From: Macrocybe gigantea
Lineage: Eukaryota; Basidiomycota; Agaricomycetes; Agaricales; Callistosporiaceae
NCBI GenBank assembly: GCA_011319805.1
Contig: SJRY01000225.1
Location: 1-64,000 of the forward strand
DNA: 64,000 bases
Direction: 5' to 3'
Under the pieces are notes generated by a model. The model did no database searches. It was not told the DNA's origin and was given only the letters and a program-made list of their open reading frames with translations. A program made the translations under genes and the position numbers. Every line of letters begins with the position of its first letter. Positions within the stretch are counted from its first letter, which is position 1. Shown here in pieces: positions 44,509 to 56,992 of the stretch.

Positions 44509-47500
44509 GAGGTGCTAAATCATGACCCATACAACTGAAACAGACTTGCTTTGATACCGGATGTAGATCATTCCATACTCTGAAATACACCATTCCCACC
44601 AAGCGATCTGAAGCACCAAGGAAAACCATCCAAGGGGACAAACCACCAAAGAGGAAAGAACTCGCAGTACCAGCAAGAATACGAACGTGAAAAGGAATCA
44701 CAATGATAACACCGGAAGTCGATAGCGGAGCGGATAGGACCTGCATCAACACCGCGATAGTAGCAAAAACAGGACTGAAGACACGACGAATCAAGAAGAT
44801 TCCCATCATAAATGTGACGGATCACCCAACCGCCAGAAAACAGCAGACCAAGTAGTGGAGGTCCACATCGACATTAAAGGACACAAAGAGCACATGGAAG
44901 CTATTGTACTCGACATTGGAAAAACCGATATGCTACTAGGACATGACTGGCTTGTCTACCACAACCCAACAATCAAATGGAGGACAGGAGAAGTTGTCTT
45001 TGACAGATGCCCTAAAATGTGCAAAATAAACCACCAGATGATTAAGATACAGAAGGTGGCTGAATCAGTGAAAACCACAGCCAGCGACAAGACAGGAACC
45101 CAGATACCCCCATATCTGATCAGATTCAAACACCTCTTCAAGGAGAAGAACTTTGATCACTTACCAGACCACAAAGAATGGGACTATGAAATAAACTTAA
45201 CGAAGGATGCACCCAAAACGATACTGAGCAAGGTTTATCCGATGACACAGAAAGAACTAGAGGAACTAGATGCCTTCATCGAGGAAGGATTACGAACAGG
45301 AAAAATACGCCCATCGAAATCGCCTTACGCAGCACCCTGCTTCTTTCGCAATAAGAAGGATGGAAGCAAACGACTCATCCAAGACTACTGGGAGATAAAC
45401 AAATATATGGTCAAAGACAAGTTCCCACTACCACGCATCAGCGAGCTCCTTGATGTATTACAAGGAGCAAAGTACTTTAGCAAGATCGACATCATCTGGG
45501 GATACAATAACGTGCGCATCTGGAAAGGGGATGAATGGAAGGCAGCCTTCCTAACAGTAAGAGGACTCTTCGAACCAACAGTCATGTATTTTGGGCAGTG
45601 CAACGCACCAGGCACTTTTAGCCAAATGATGGCGAGCCTCTTCCAAGACCAAATATGAAGAAGAGTGTGCATAATCTATATGGATGACATCATAATCATC
45701 AGACGAACACGAGAGGAACTCCAAAAGAACACCATAGAAGTCATGGAAATACTGAACAAGAATGACCTGTTCATCAAAGGACCGAAATGCGTCTGGGAAT
45801 CATCAAAAGTCCCAGTACTAGGATACATCATAGGAGAAGGGAAGGTAGAAATGGAACCAGAAAAGATCACAGCCGTACAATCCTGGCCAACCCCAAAGAC
45901 GAAGAAAGAACTACAAAAGTTCTTGGGATTCATGAACTTTTACCGACGATTCATCAAGGGATATGCAAAGGTTGCTAAACCCCTGATGGAGTTGACTGGA
46001 AACAAAGCATTCCAGTGGACAGACAAGCAACAGAACGCCTTCAAAGAGCTGATCCGACATATAACCTCAGCACCCATTCTAGCACTACCACAAACAGAAG
46101 GAAAATTCTGAGTCGAAATGGATGCCTCAGGATATGCCATTGGAGCGGTACTATCACAACAGCAGAAAGGACTATAGCATCCAATCGCATTCATTTCAAG
46201 ATGCATGACCCCAGCGGAACAAAACTATGAAATCTACGACAAGGAACTTCTTGCGATAATGGTCGCACTAAAGACATGGAGACAATACCTCCTCGAAGCT
46301 CGAGAGAAGTTCGAAATATTGACAGATCACAAAAACCTATCATACTTCCGGAAGCCGCAGCGACTCAATTCGAGACAGATTGGCTGGTACCTGAAATTAC
46401 AGGAATATGACTACGAACTACGACACGTACCAGGAAAGGTGAATGGAAAAGCAGATGTCCTGTCACAAATGGCAGGATATGAAGAAAACCTAGCAGAGAA
46501 GGACGACATACAAATGATCAAAGAAGCAGCATTCATTCGACATCTGGAAGAGAATAATGAACGAGACTTCGAATTTATGATGTTCGAGGACGAACACCCA
46601 CAGAAAGAAGAAGCAGAAAATAACGAAACAATACAAACAAGAGGAATCACGATGATCGAATCCTCAAGGATAGAACAAATTCGACAATGCACACGAAGGG
46701 AGACGATCGTAACAACAGGACTGAAGGAAAAACCACACTGGTTCACAGAAGACGACCACATCGTATATGTAGGAGGAAAAATCTATGTTCCTCCAGACAA
46801 CAAACTGAAGGAAAACATCATGTTTGAACACCACGACACACCCATCGAAGGACACCCAGGGCAATACCGCATGCACGAGCTCATAAGCCGCAGCTATTGG
46901 TGGCCATCAATGCTAACAGACATCAAGAAGTATGTCAATGGATGCGAAACATGTCAGCGAAACAAAATCATCCGACAAAAGAAACACGCACCCCTGCACC
47001 TGCACAAAGTCCCACAACAACCATGGGAAGATATCGGAGTAGATCTCATAGGACCGCTACCCAGCTCGAATGGCTTTAATGCCATCGCCGCAGTCACAGA
47101 CTGCCTGACCAAGATGATCCACCTAGTTCCCACAAAGACCAAACTCACAGCAGAAGGTCTCACACGACTATACCGAGACAATGTGTGGCGGCTTCATGGA
47201 ATCCCACGAAAGATCATCAGTGATTGAGGACCCCAGTTCGCAGCATGATTCATGACAGCACTTCTAAAATTACTCGGAACAAAGCAAAATCTATCAATGG
47301 CCTATCACCCACAGACAGATGGACAGGCGGAGCGATCCCACCAAGAAACGGAAGCCTTCTTCAGAAGCTTCACAAACAACTTACAGGATGATTGGGCAGA
47401 ATGGATAGCAATCGCAGAGTACCAATACAATGACAAAGCACACCAGGGAACAAAGGAGACACCATTCTACCTCAACTATGGAATGCACCCCTGGAAGGGA

Positions 47501-48133
47501 GAGCCACAGATGACAGAAGGGAATAACCCCACAGCAAAAGACTTCATCAAAAGAATGAACCAAATACAAAAGGAAGCAAATGCTGCGCTGCAATATGCAC
47601 AAACACGAGCCAAAGACAATTATGATGCGAGATGAAAACCTGCCCGTGAATACAAGAAAGGAGATAGAGTATGGCTAGAAGCCACCAATATCACAGTCAA
47701 TCGACCATCAAAGAAGTTATCAGCACTCCGAAATGGACCATTCAAGGTGGTTGAAAAGAAAGGAGCCTTGGCATATCGCCTGGAACTCCCAGCATCATGG
47801 CAGCTGATACACCCCATGTTCAATGAAACACTGCTCATGCCTTACAAAGGACCCCGTTTCAAGATACAAGAGTGACCATCACCACCACCTCCTGAAATCA
47901 TAAATGATGAAGAAGAGTACGAGATAGAAGAGATCCTAAAAAGGAAGAAACAAGGGAGGGGGACACTATTCCTGGTCAAATGGAAAGGATATGGACACGA
48001 AGAGAACACATGGATCAAAGAGAAGGAACTGGGGAATGCGCAGCAAGCTCTAGACCACTTCCTAAAGAAGACTGTGAACCAGGATAAAAGGATCATGACA
48101 AGAGGGAAGAAGACCAAAAATCGCACTTCATGA
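44484..48133 (+). pseudogene. pol: pol, copy F
   Basis: Protease VDSGADRTCINTA about 44,720, DMLLGHDWL about 44,930, RT with YMDD about 45,680, RNase H DASGYAIGAVL about 46,120, integrase HHDTPIEGHPGQYRM about 46,830 to YHPQTDGQAERSHQE about 47,310, chromodomain TLFLVKWKGYGHEENTW about 47,970-48,015. TGA/TAG breaks at about 45,656, 46,109, 46,177, 47,226, 47,248, 47,634 and 47,875; one base missing near 44,817. Ends at the ATGA overlap with ORF3 (48,130-48,133). Confidence 0.92.
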
Positions 48134-48528
48134 CCACCAACGCCCCCATCAGCATCGACAGCAGCGAGGGCAGCCGCGCACCTACCCCCAACCACCCAAG
48201 CGACCTCGAGAATCTGGCAAGGATTCTCAATGCTAGCGACTACATGGACCCCCTCGCCATCACACTTGGCGCATATATGCGCTATGTTATGACTGTCTGC
48301 ACGCACCTCTGGACTGGGTGAACCCCTGATGGGACCAGCCCCACTGCAGCTGAACATATCGCGCTTCGCGAGGCAATGGAAATGCTTCGCCCAGAAAACC
48401 GGCGACTTAAACTCCTCGCCACCACACTCCATCACATCTGCGCCTATAATGAAGAGCTCATTCATACATGGGCCCCGCATGCCGCGACCACCTGGGAGAC
48501 CAATACTGGGTGGGGACAGCTGGACTAA
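48130..48528 (+). pseudogene. ORF3, copy F
   Basis: 399 nt, the same length as the intact copies, ATG overlapping the pol TGA. Only one stop, TGA at 48,319-48,321, where the intact copies have CGA (WTGRTPDGTG). The rest translates to the same protein. Confidence 0.85.
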
Positions 48529-48565
48529 GGTTTTTTGTGAGGACGTGAATCTACAGAGAGGGTGA

Positions 48566-48885
48566 TGTTACAGACGTCGCCCAAAGGACTATTCATTTTC
48601 CTATCTTATCTTTCCCACATCCCTTATCTCCCCCATCATGCTGTGCAGCACACAGCCATCGAGTCATCTCACTTCCCTAGTCATTCTGAGTCATCTCCTT
48701 CCAGTCTTACTCATCCGCAGTCCACAGCATTGCGCAGCCCATGGTCCGTGCTCAAGTACTGTAGTGTATATAAGGACTCCCAGATGTACCAGTAGCGCTA
48801 GGCTTAATATTCCTTTTGCCATCATCTCAAGACCACTCTCGCACTTAGTCTGCCCAAGTCCTTCTGAGATTCGTCTAGCCTAACA
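48566..48885 (+). repeat. 3' LTR of copy F
   Basis: 320 bp, TGTTACAGACGTCGCC...CTAGCCTAACA, followed by the GAGGT target duplicate. Preceded by a polypurine tract (AGAGAGGGTGA). Confidence 0.96.
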
Positions 48886-48890
48886 GAGGT

Positions 48891-49786
48891 GGCATCTTCA
48901 GGTTTGCATTCAGAAGTGTCTGGAGCTGGTTCCATATGATGCAGGCAGGAAGTATCATGACCCTGTGACAGTTGTTCCCACAAGGGAGGTGACTTGGTCA
49001 TGTGACTAAGCAGCTGGCACGTGACATAAGCTAGGTTATGCATCACACATGTGACTTACTCCATAATATAGGTCAAGTGTCACATAACCCTAACTCATGT
49101 GACCAGGTTTCCCTTGGTGTGGATGGCCTTAGGATGTAAGTGCCGGACAATGCCTTAATCTGGCAGACCACACGTGATCCCTGATCTTAAAAGGTAGAGG
49201 CCGAAAGGATAAGAGACCATACCAGGAATGACCTGATAACTACCTGATGGTGTTGGAGCCAACAGAATACCCAGTACCATGTGAGCTGCCTGAAGTAGGG
49301 GTCCATGGAGGTTAGTCACTATAGTACGTCACCTGCTTAAGTTGGCAGAAGTAGATCCAGACCCATTCAGTAAGGATAACCTTGCTGTAATATTAGATGC
49401 CAGTCTGGCAGGCACATGGCAAGATAGAGACCTTAGACAGATGGGTATCTGCACATGTGATGCATCTGTGAACCATCTGCTGGGGGACAGGAAGGCAGGA
49501 CTGGGGGTCATGCCCCTAACACTGCTGGGCTGTAGCAAGGCTTGGACAGTCTCCAGTCCTTGGCTTGAGAGACCTAACTCCTCTGTCAGTGGTTCCTGGA
49601 ATAATATACCCAGGTAACTGCTTAAGTTGAATCTAAAGTGTGAAACTTCCAGGTAACGGACTGCTTCTATAGCACAACAGAGGGTCAGGCCTGAAGCTGG
49701 GGTAAGCCGCCTCTCCTGCAAGGAAGGGGCTAAACTTCGCCAGTCCTTGGGCACACTTGGGGAGTTTCCAGGTCCAGGAGTAGCCA
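48891..49786. other. Unassigned stretch with clustered CATGTGAC words
   Basis: No coding frame I trust. Between 48,990 and 49,105 the words GTCATGTGAC, CACGTGACA, CATGTGAC, GTGTCACAT and CATGTGACC cluster. The rest, to 49,786, shows only weak resemblance to SINE sequence. Confidence 0.4.
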
Positions 49787-50350
49787 CCACATGACTGTAA
49801 AGCACTGCTCAGGTGGGAGCCTGAGACCTCCTTGTGGAGCATGCATAACCAGGCTAAGCATGGATATAGAACTCCCTGGCCTAGGCCTTAGGTCTAGGAT
49901 GCACACTAGGGCTGGATGCTGGTAAGGCAGAGACCTGAGATATGATTGGGGATCCGCGCCCTCCAGGCATCAGCAAACCACATGCTCAGAAATGGGAAAA
50001 GTAAAGTAGGTGGGGCTTATCAGCTGATGTATCTGGTGACTTGCTTCCTGGCTGAAATTTGGACTGTGGCAGAACAGGGCAGTCCCCTGACTCTGGCCTG
50101 AGAGGACTTATCCTCTGCTGGTTCATCTGGATGACTAATCCAGGTCTTGAATCCAAGTTGATTCCAGAGTCTAGATATGGAATTCCACTGGTTAGTCTAG
50201 TGCCTATTCTGCAAAGAAGATAGTAATAAGGGTCCTCCACTTGGAGGGCCCTAAACTTTGTGTATTTATCATAGGTACCTTTGTGTATTTACAAGTAGAC
50301 TGCCATCGAGCACCACTATATAAATTGTTGAATTAAAAAAAAAAAAAAAA
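49787..50350 (+). mobile_element. SINE copy (tRNA-Ser-headed family), 5' part missing or diverged
   Basis: Matches the 56,230-56,992 element in reverse orientation from CACATGACTGTAAAGC onward, and ends ATAAATTGTTGAATT plus poly-A (50,334-50,350). Its last ~80 bp match the LINE 3' end. Sequence upstream of 49,787 differs from the other copy, so the head is not identified here. Confidence 0.8.
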
Positions 50351-51946
50351 GGAGGATTGGCCTTGGGTCTCACCTTACAGCAAGATACAAGCATGCAGTA
50401 GTGTTCCTTTCTGTGGGATTCCCCAGAAAGCAGGCACCAGAGGGACTGCTGGTTGCACTTCAGAGTAGAGTGCCCCCAATACCAGCAACATTTGCAGAGA
50501 GGAACTCCTGGCAAAGAGAGAGCAGCACAGAACTAGCAATGCCAGTTCCAGACTATAATAGTGCAATTGTTAATGTTCTGACCAGTTGACATATCTTTGA
50601 TATTGAACTAAATAGTTGCAGTATTGGAATTCTTGGAGTTGCATATAATGTGTGGGACTCCAACGAGAGTGATGAGATCTGAGAATGATGAGTCCCGGAG
50701 AATCTCATAGGCTTGCTAGGCAGTAATAGTACTGCCATCAATATTGAAGTAGGGTACATGAAGCAGTTTCACATAGGAGACACTCATAGGAATGGTGAGC
50801 TCAATGATGGAACCTGCCAGAGCACACCAGAGAGTGGCCTCATGCAAAATGCTGAGATCCTTGGAAGAGGCTACCTTCATCATCAAACAAGAGAATGAAG
50901 AGGCGGAGTGGTCCTGGATGGATTCACACTGAATCCAGGATTTACTGACAGTCAGCCCTCAATTGAGAGCTGCGAGCAGAGTGCCAGTGGCAACAGAAAC
51001 ATTGTTTGCTGGGAAAGTAAAGGTCACCCTGACATTTTGTCAGAATGGTCCATGTGAAGTGGACTTTGCCTTCTTCTTAGGTGGTCCAGAGGGCTCCCTA
51101 GTCACTTCCTTTTGCAAGGAGATGATTTTCTCCACAGAGAGGTGGGGAAAGGTCTTTGCCAAAGTGACAATGGCCTCTGCAGGAGTATTGGCTAGTTGGG
51201 CCAGGACTTGCATATAGGAGCACTTACCAGCTACAAGAACAGCATCAGAGCTGGAAGGGGGGAGGGCGGTTCAGATTCTGAGGTGGTCTCAAGGAGTGAC
51301 TGTCCTGATTCAAACATGAGTCCTGCAGGTGGATAGTGCCCGAAGGAGATGAATAGGGAGCAGGACTAGTGAACTGGGTGGTTTTGCTGTGAGAAGAAGA
51401 GGCACCTATGATTTTCTATAAGCATGCCCCAAGGCACTGTTGGGGCCCATTCAGAGTGAGAACTATGAACATGTTGACCTTGCCTGCAGTAGCAACCAAG
51501 GCCACAATCCCCTCAGCAAGGGCATATTGATAACCTGCTGGGATAGAGATAGAAGAAGACCCAACCTTTCAGAACCAATCTTTAAGGCTGGCAAGAGATT
51601 CAGCAGTAGCCTTTGCTTCACCATAGAGGAGACGGAGTCCCTCTGGGAAGGTTGTAATGCCAATGAAATCATTATTATATGCTGCCCTAGTGGACACCAT
51701 AGATGGGAATGAGGGGATGCTCGAGTAAGCTGAGGGAGAAGGTTGGGGTTTGTCAGTATCTATGAGGCTATTGTTCTCTTGGAAGAGAAGGCCTTCACTA
51801 GACAATGGGGGCTGTGGATTGGATGAACCAGGACATCCAGGATGCAGATTGAGCAGTGGAGGACTGGAGCCCCCACCGCTATCCATAATGTTAAGCAGGT
51901 CATCGCTCATCAAGAAACTCTGATATTTTGGTTGATTTTCAGCCAA
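50351..51946 (-). pseudogene. LINE copy 4: ORF1 with N-terminus
   Basis: Minus-strand ORF1 remnant, probably starting MAENQPKYQSFLMSDDLLNI at 51,946, then a low-complexity Pro/Ser region and the same RRM-like core and knuckles as copy 2 (GVPLCKCCWYWG; SGESHRKEHYCMLVSCCK). Several stops and shifts. Truncated at 50,351 by the SINE poly-A. The only copy here that shows the ORF1 start. Confidence 0.78.
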
Positions 51947-52698
51947 TTTTCATGATATGAAAAATAGAAGTGCTTAAGAGTGTGTTAATCTTGGATCTAC
52001 AACTTGATTCAAAATTGGCCCAGTTGATGATGGTGTAAAACGATGGAGATGATGAACATAAGTTATTTATACTTATTTATAAATGGGCATTGTAAAAAGA
52101 GGTATGAACAGCATGTCCACTGCTGCTGGGAATCAGTGGCTGCTCATAGCCTTTTTCTCTTTCTATTGTTTTAGCATCTTGATTGTATGTATATTTGCAA
52201 TCTTCTCAAGTAATCTAAGCAAAATGAGATATTGGAAATGGCATTATTGCTCAAGAAAACTAACTTGATGCTCATATCAATAGCATCTTCTATATCCCAG
52301 ATCATTACAAGGAGTATTGGATTCTTGGAGTCCATCTTGCTCATTAATAGCATGTTGCCACCTTGAAGTATATATTCCAGCTACTCATCATCGTATCCAT
52401 ATAGCAAATTGTTGGTTTTGTCAACCACCTATTAAATATGAGGACAGGGTATGAGCAATTAGTCTACATGTTTCTGATATTAAACAGAAAATAAACAAAA
52501 ATTATATATCAAAAGAATGATAGTAGTAGAACTTGGGCATTTCAATTGCATGTATGCATTCAGTTTCATTATCATAGCCAGGGTTGCCTTGAGAATATGG
52601 GTGGACCCAAATGGTATAGTCAATGTAGTCCATGAATGCTGATCTACCTGGACTGATAGCTGTCAGTACAGGAATGATAACCGGTCCTGGTGCATTAC
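51947..52698. other. Spacer with an unrecognised coding scrap
   Basis: Apart from the 85-codon frame at 52,171-52,425 (- strand) no feature is seen. The part nearest 51,947 may be the 5' UTR of LINE copy 4. Confidence 0.4.
52171..52425 (-). pseudogene. Unrecognised 85-codon fragment
   Basis: Minus-strand frame VDKTNNLLYGYDDE, one TAG, LEYILQGGNMLLMSKMDSKN, PILLVMIWDIEDAIDMSI, ending at TAA. The single stop in 85 codons and protein-like composition suggest a gene relic. Family not recognised. Confidence 0.35.
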
Positions 52699-53036
52699 TG
52701 TTATGATTTCAAGGCCTATTGTTATCTTGATGATGGACATGTGACTCACTGATCACATGACAAACATGTGATACAAGATGCAATGTGATAAATAAGATGC
52801 AATGCAAGAGTCCAAGACAATTCTATAACAATGACATGTCAGCATTTATCAGGGCATAGGGTTATGACACAGCATCTGCAGGATACCATGAGGCATGAAA
52901 CATAGCAGTATAAATATGTAGAAATTGTATAGTAGAACCCAGCTTTGAGCTGGTTAATACTAGCATTCTCTTCCCTGCCTCTTGCTCTTGCTCAATAGCT
53001 AGAGTGACTTATGCACAGATATAGTTTTGTATAACA
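52699..53036 (+). repeat. LTR, family B, internally deleted
   Basis: TGTTATGATTTCAAGG...TTTTGTATAACA, 338 bp against 415 in the 3' LTR at 7,754. About 70 bp are missing after CATGAGGCATG. Flanks do not show a convincing target duplication. It might be the 5' LTR belonging to the gag fragment at 54.15 kb. Confidence 0.85.
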
Positions 53037-54149
53037 AAAGCTCAAAGCTATCCCCTTGTGCACCTCACTACCTTTACTCTCTCTGCTGCCCTTCTTTTAT
53101 TGCCTAATGGCTCTGAGTGCTGTGTGACTAAAGAAACCCACTGCATTGCCACACCTTTTTCCCGTACCGTCACTAACAGTTTCACCTTTCATCCCTACTC
53201 CCCACCTGTGCCAACCCATATTCTGGTCTCTGCCCAAGGTCATTGCTCATTGTACTTGAACATATGAGAGGACTAAGGGTAACATTGAGTCTGATGTTGT
53301 CCAAATCGAGCATCAAAAGGCTGTGCTAGAGTAATCCTCGGAAAGTCCTACTATGTATTTGACCAGGTAGCTTGTTGACCCAGGACATACCTAAGCAAGA
53401 GAGACCAGAGGACTCAGACATGTGGATAGTTCCCACCCACCAACACTTCTTCTCAAACATGCCCTTGAAGATCATTGTCAGGAATGTATGTTGATCTGAA
53501 ATGAGAAAGGGGTTGCTAGACTGCTGGGACCTCTGACAATGAATCCTTTCTTGGCTACTGTTTGGGGCATCTCCATTGTGACAGAGATTTGAACTGACCC
53601 ATCCACAATTTAATAGGCACCTATTCTTTTCTTGGACAAAACCAAAGCAGGAGTCGACAGTTGCATGCCACCTGCATGGTACTAATTGACTATTCTATTA
53701 GACAAAATCACCTAGTTTCCAACCTTTCTTCTTTCCATACAAAAATCTGCCACAACCTCCTTTACCGACAATATATTGATTACATCCTTATCTTGAAAAA
53801 CCTTCATCTCTGAAACTGCTAGTCGAGGTTGAATATGAGTATTGAACCAACTACTACCCTAACCTATCCCCTCAATACTTCCCTTCCAATTTTATCTGGG
53901 ACAAAGACCCTTCCAGAACTCTACTTTTGCCTGTAACTTCCCTGATACTGAGAAACTCCTGAGTGATACCTGTAATGGAACTCATTGCTGCTCTCTTTGC
54001 CTTCATCAGTCTCATCCTCACCACCCTCTTTACTGCAAACCCTCTTGTCCTAGCCTGGGGCACTCTTTGAAACAACCTCCAACAGGCTGAACAGGTATAG
54101 AATGCAACACAGACCCTGGTCTATGTAATTAAAGAAGAATTGGATTTGG
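53037..54149. other. No recognisable gene
   Basis: Short frames occur on both strands, none with a recognisable motif. The region may be decayed 5' leader of family B or another element. Confidence 0.4.
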
Positions 54150-54866
54150 ATAAGAAGAAAGAATGAAATCAGAACCACTAGATCTATATAAAGGGGATTC
54201 TGGTTTAATCAGAAGCTGGCTTTGACAGATGGAAGTCTACTTCGATAAGGAAGAAATTACCAACAAGTGGGATATAATAACCTATGCATTGCAATGGATC
54301 ATGGGAGGCAAGGCTGAATGTGTACAAAACTAGGCAGACTCCAAGCTACAAGAGTGGCTGGAGTTCAAGACAGAATTGAATGGCTATAGGTAGGAGTTTG
54401 GAAACTACTCCACCTATGATAACTGGGAACACAGCCACATCATTATGCCAGCAACAGCTAACACTTTAGAAGTCAGGACAGACCTATTTGGACATCTTCT
54501 ACCATTCAAGGACTGGGAGAACTTTAAGGCAGAAGCCTGGGAGTTCTTTATGATGACAGAAACCAGGAACAATGTGATTATTTGAATTAAGGAACTGTCA
54601 TAATGATGATAACCAGTCAAGGACTACATCGTTGAATTCCAGAGCTGGGCTCCCTTAACAGAATACAATAATATTGCTCTCATCAACATCTTTAAACACA
54701 GACTTGACTAGGTGCTCAGACGATGTATCATTGAACTAGAAGGCATCTGTGAGGAGGACATTGACTGATGGTACAAGTGCATATGGAACTGGACTGACAA
54801 TATTACCAGGCCCAGAAGGAATTCAGTGCAAAGGAGCGATTCACTCCCAAGCAAATCCAGAAACCA
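54150..54866 (+). pseudogene. gag: gag fragment of a second gypsy family (probably B)
   Basis: One frame with stops reads MEVYFDKEEITNKWDIITYA, ALQWIMGGKAECVQN, then after small shifts VKDYIVEFQSWAPLTEYNNI, LINIFKHRLD, RRCIIELEGI and QKEFSAKERFTPKQIQKP. This is the retrotransposon gag capsid pattern (helix, W...Y.Q.F..L...), without zinc knuckles because the LINE copy 3 poly-A cuts it at 54,867. Confidence 0.75.
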
Positions 54867-56229
54867 ACTCTTTTTTTTTTTTTTTTAATTCAACAATTTG
54901 TATTGCAGTGCTTGATAGCAGTCCACTTGCAAATACACAAAGGTATCTATAATAGATACAACTAGTCCAATAAGAGCAGACTGAGGGCATATACATAGAG
55001 GGCATACTAACCCTGCTGTCTCCTGTCCATACCCATGCCGCTTAGGCTTGTGCCCATACTCACTTATCTGCTAGGCCTGTGTTCCCCAGCTCCTAAGAGC
55101 CAGATGTGGTCAATTCCATGTAAAGGGTCTGATAGAGCCCATAATGAAAGACATCACAGAATCCACAAACTGCAATAAAGCTTGGTGCTCACTTTCATCA
55201 AACACCATGCTGATTTGATACTCTGAGTCCCCTAGTCTGAAGGCCAGATGCAATTACTTCTGTGCAAAGGCCCCACAAGGAGCTATAACCCAGAGGATCC
55301 CCTGCTGCGAACCCCCCAGATCTGGGATAAAGGCACCTGCCACCTTGTTCAATGTTAGATACTTAATGAACTAGGAGCATACAAAGGCATCATACTGGTG
55401 TTCAGTTGGCCTGCCTGTTCCAGTTATGGCACAGAGTCATAACATGGATGGAGTCTTCAGGACCTTGTCTGCATGAGCACTCATCACTCTCTACACAATT
55501 GAACTATACTTGATATGCATTGATCGGCGTGTATCTGCAAGTGATGCAACAGCAATAAGCATATAGCTCATTGCCTGTCACCAACTTCATGAAGCCCATT
55601 TTTTTGTAAAGCAGGCACTTATAGAACTCCAGCTTTCCCACATCATGAAAATGAAACATGGAGGCACCAATATATTTCTTGATTTCAGAATCATGGAACT
55701 AAGAAGCATGCATATCATTGTCCACCTCCTTGCAGAGTGCATCCATAGTATAAAGAGGATGAGGTCCCTGAGGAACGTTGAGCCCACACATGGATTTGTA
55801 TGCTTCAACTTGAATAGTCTACTTCTAATGGGAAGGGACATGCCAGAGCATAATCTGGTACTGCTCAGATTGGGAGAGCCAAGCACACAATGAAGTGCAC
55901 AGAGCAATGGAATACGACTGTGCAGAGTGGGGGTTGCAATTGACAATGTGGTTAATCACATTCATTGAGTCAAGGAAGCACACAATGGATGTAACTCTGT
56001 CTTGGACGATGGCCCATTGGATTGACATATGCAATCCAATCAGCTCAGAGTCATTGCTGGTCGCTTTACCAACAGGCTGACATATTTTATGGATAAGTCC
56101 AGTGTCCTGGTAGACCTGGAAGGAATACACTGACTGTTTATTGAGCACATCTGCTTTCATGGCAATGGCACTATTACTACTTGTATATATGCAATTAGGC
56201 TCAAGCTGGCACTCAGCGAGTGCCTGCTC

Positions 56230-56992
56230 TTTTTTTTTTTTTTTTTTTTAAATTCAACAATTTATATAGCAGTCTTTGATGGCAGTCTGCTTGTACATAT
56301 ACAAAGGTATCTACAATAAATATGCAAAGTTTAGGGCCCTCCAAGTAGAGAACCCTTATCACTATCTCTTTTGCAGAATAGGTGCTAGACTAACTGGTGG
56401 AATTCTATGTCTAGACCTCAGAATCAACTTGGATTCAAAGCCTAGATTGGTCATCCAGGTGAACTGGCAGAGGATAATCCTCTCAGGCCAGAGTCAGGGG
56501 ATTGCTCTATTCCACCACAGTCCAAATGTTGGCCAGGGAGCAAGTTACCAAGAGGTCAAGCTGACAACAAGCTGGGTATTGGTAAGCTCCACCTACTTTA
56601 CTTTTCTGTTTCTGAGCATGTGGTTCGCTGATGCCCAGAGGGTGCAGATCCCCAATCATATCTCAGGTCTCTGCCTTACCAGCATCCAGCCCTAGTGTGC
56701 ATCCTAGACCTAAGGCCTAGGCCAGGAAGTTCTACACCCATGCTTAATCTGATTATGCATGCTTCACAAGGAGGTCTCAGGCTCCTACCTGAGCAGTGCT
56801 TTACAGTCATGTGGGAGTTGTTTACTAATCTGAGTCACTGAGCATATGATGGTAACTGATGATGGGTCACATGCTTATCCCTACTTTAAAGGTACAGGGG
56901 ATGAGTAGGAATTGAACCCACAACCTTTCCAGTGACTGCACAGCCACCTCTCCACTCTTTAGTGGTGATTAAACCACTGGACTACTAGGGCC
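56230..56992 (-). mobile_element. Complete SINE with tRNA-Ser-like head and LINE-derived tail
   Basis: 763 bp. On the - strand: tRNA-like head, unique body, then a tail ending TATAAATTGTTGAATTT plus poly-A. Flanked by CAGCGAGTGCCTGCTC (56,214-56,229) and CAGCAAGTGCCTGCTC (56,993-57,008), one mismatch in 16. The tail matches the LINE 3' end, which implies mobilisation by the LINE machinery. Confidence 0.92.
56898..56992 (-). tRNA. tRNA-Ser-like SINE head (not a functional tRNA)
   Basis: Begins GGCCCTAGTAGTCCAGTGG (A-box TAGTCCAGTGG), has a long variable region and a B-box GGTTCAATTCC about 65 nt further. The length, extra arm and GTAGTCCAGTGGTT motif resemble a class II tRNA such as Ser. Acceptor pairing is poor, so it is a derived sequence. 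Confidence 0.55.

Larger units (their letters stand above)
36526..48885 (+). mobile_element. Chromovirus family A, complete copy F with nested Helitron
   Basis: 5' LTR 36,526-36,728 plus 42,568-42,684, internal region, 3' LTR 48,566-48,885. A perfect 5-bp target duplication GAGGT lies at 36,521-36,525 and 48,886-48,890. Without the Helitron the element is about 6.5 kb. The two LTRs differ at five positions, four of them transitions expected from C-to-T decay. Groups with the young copy by ORF0 residues (EILSEGAAQLIA, RKKTREE). Confidence 0.97.

Noticed and set aside
49342..49617. 91-codon + strand frame
   Set aside because: No recognisable domain and no conservation with the other SINE copies; likely chance.
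53058..53267. 69-codon frame starting MHLTTFTLSAALLLLP that looks like a secreted peptide
   Set aside because: Short, isolated, no homologous copy in the window, and surrounded by sequence without coding character.
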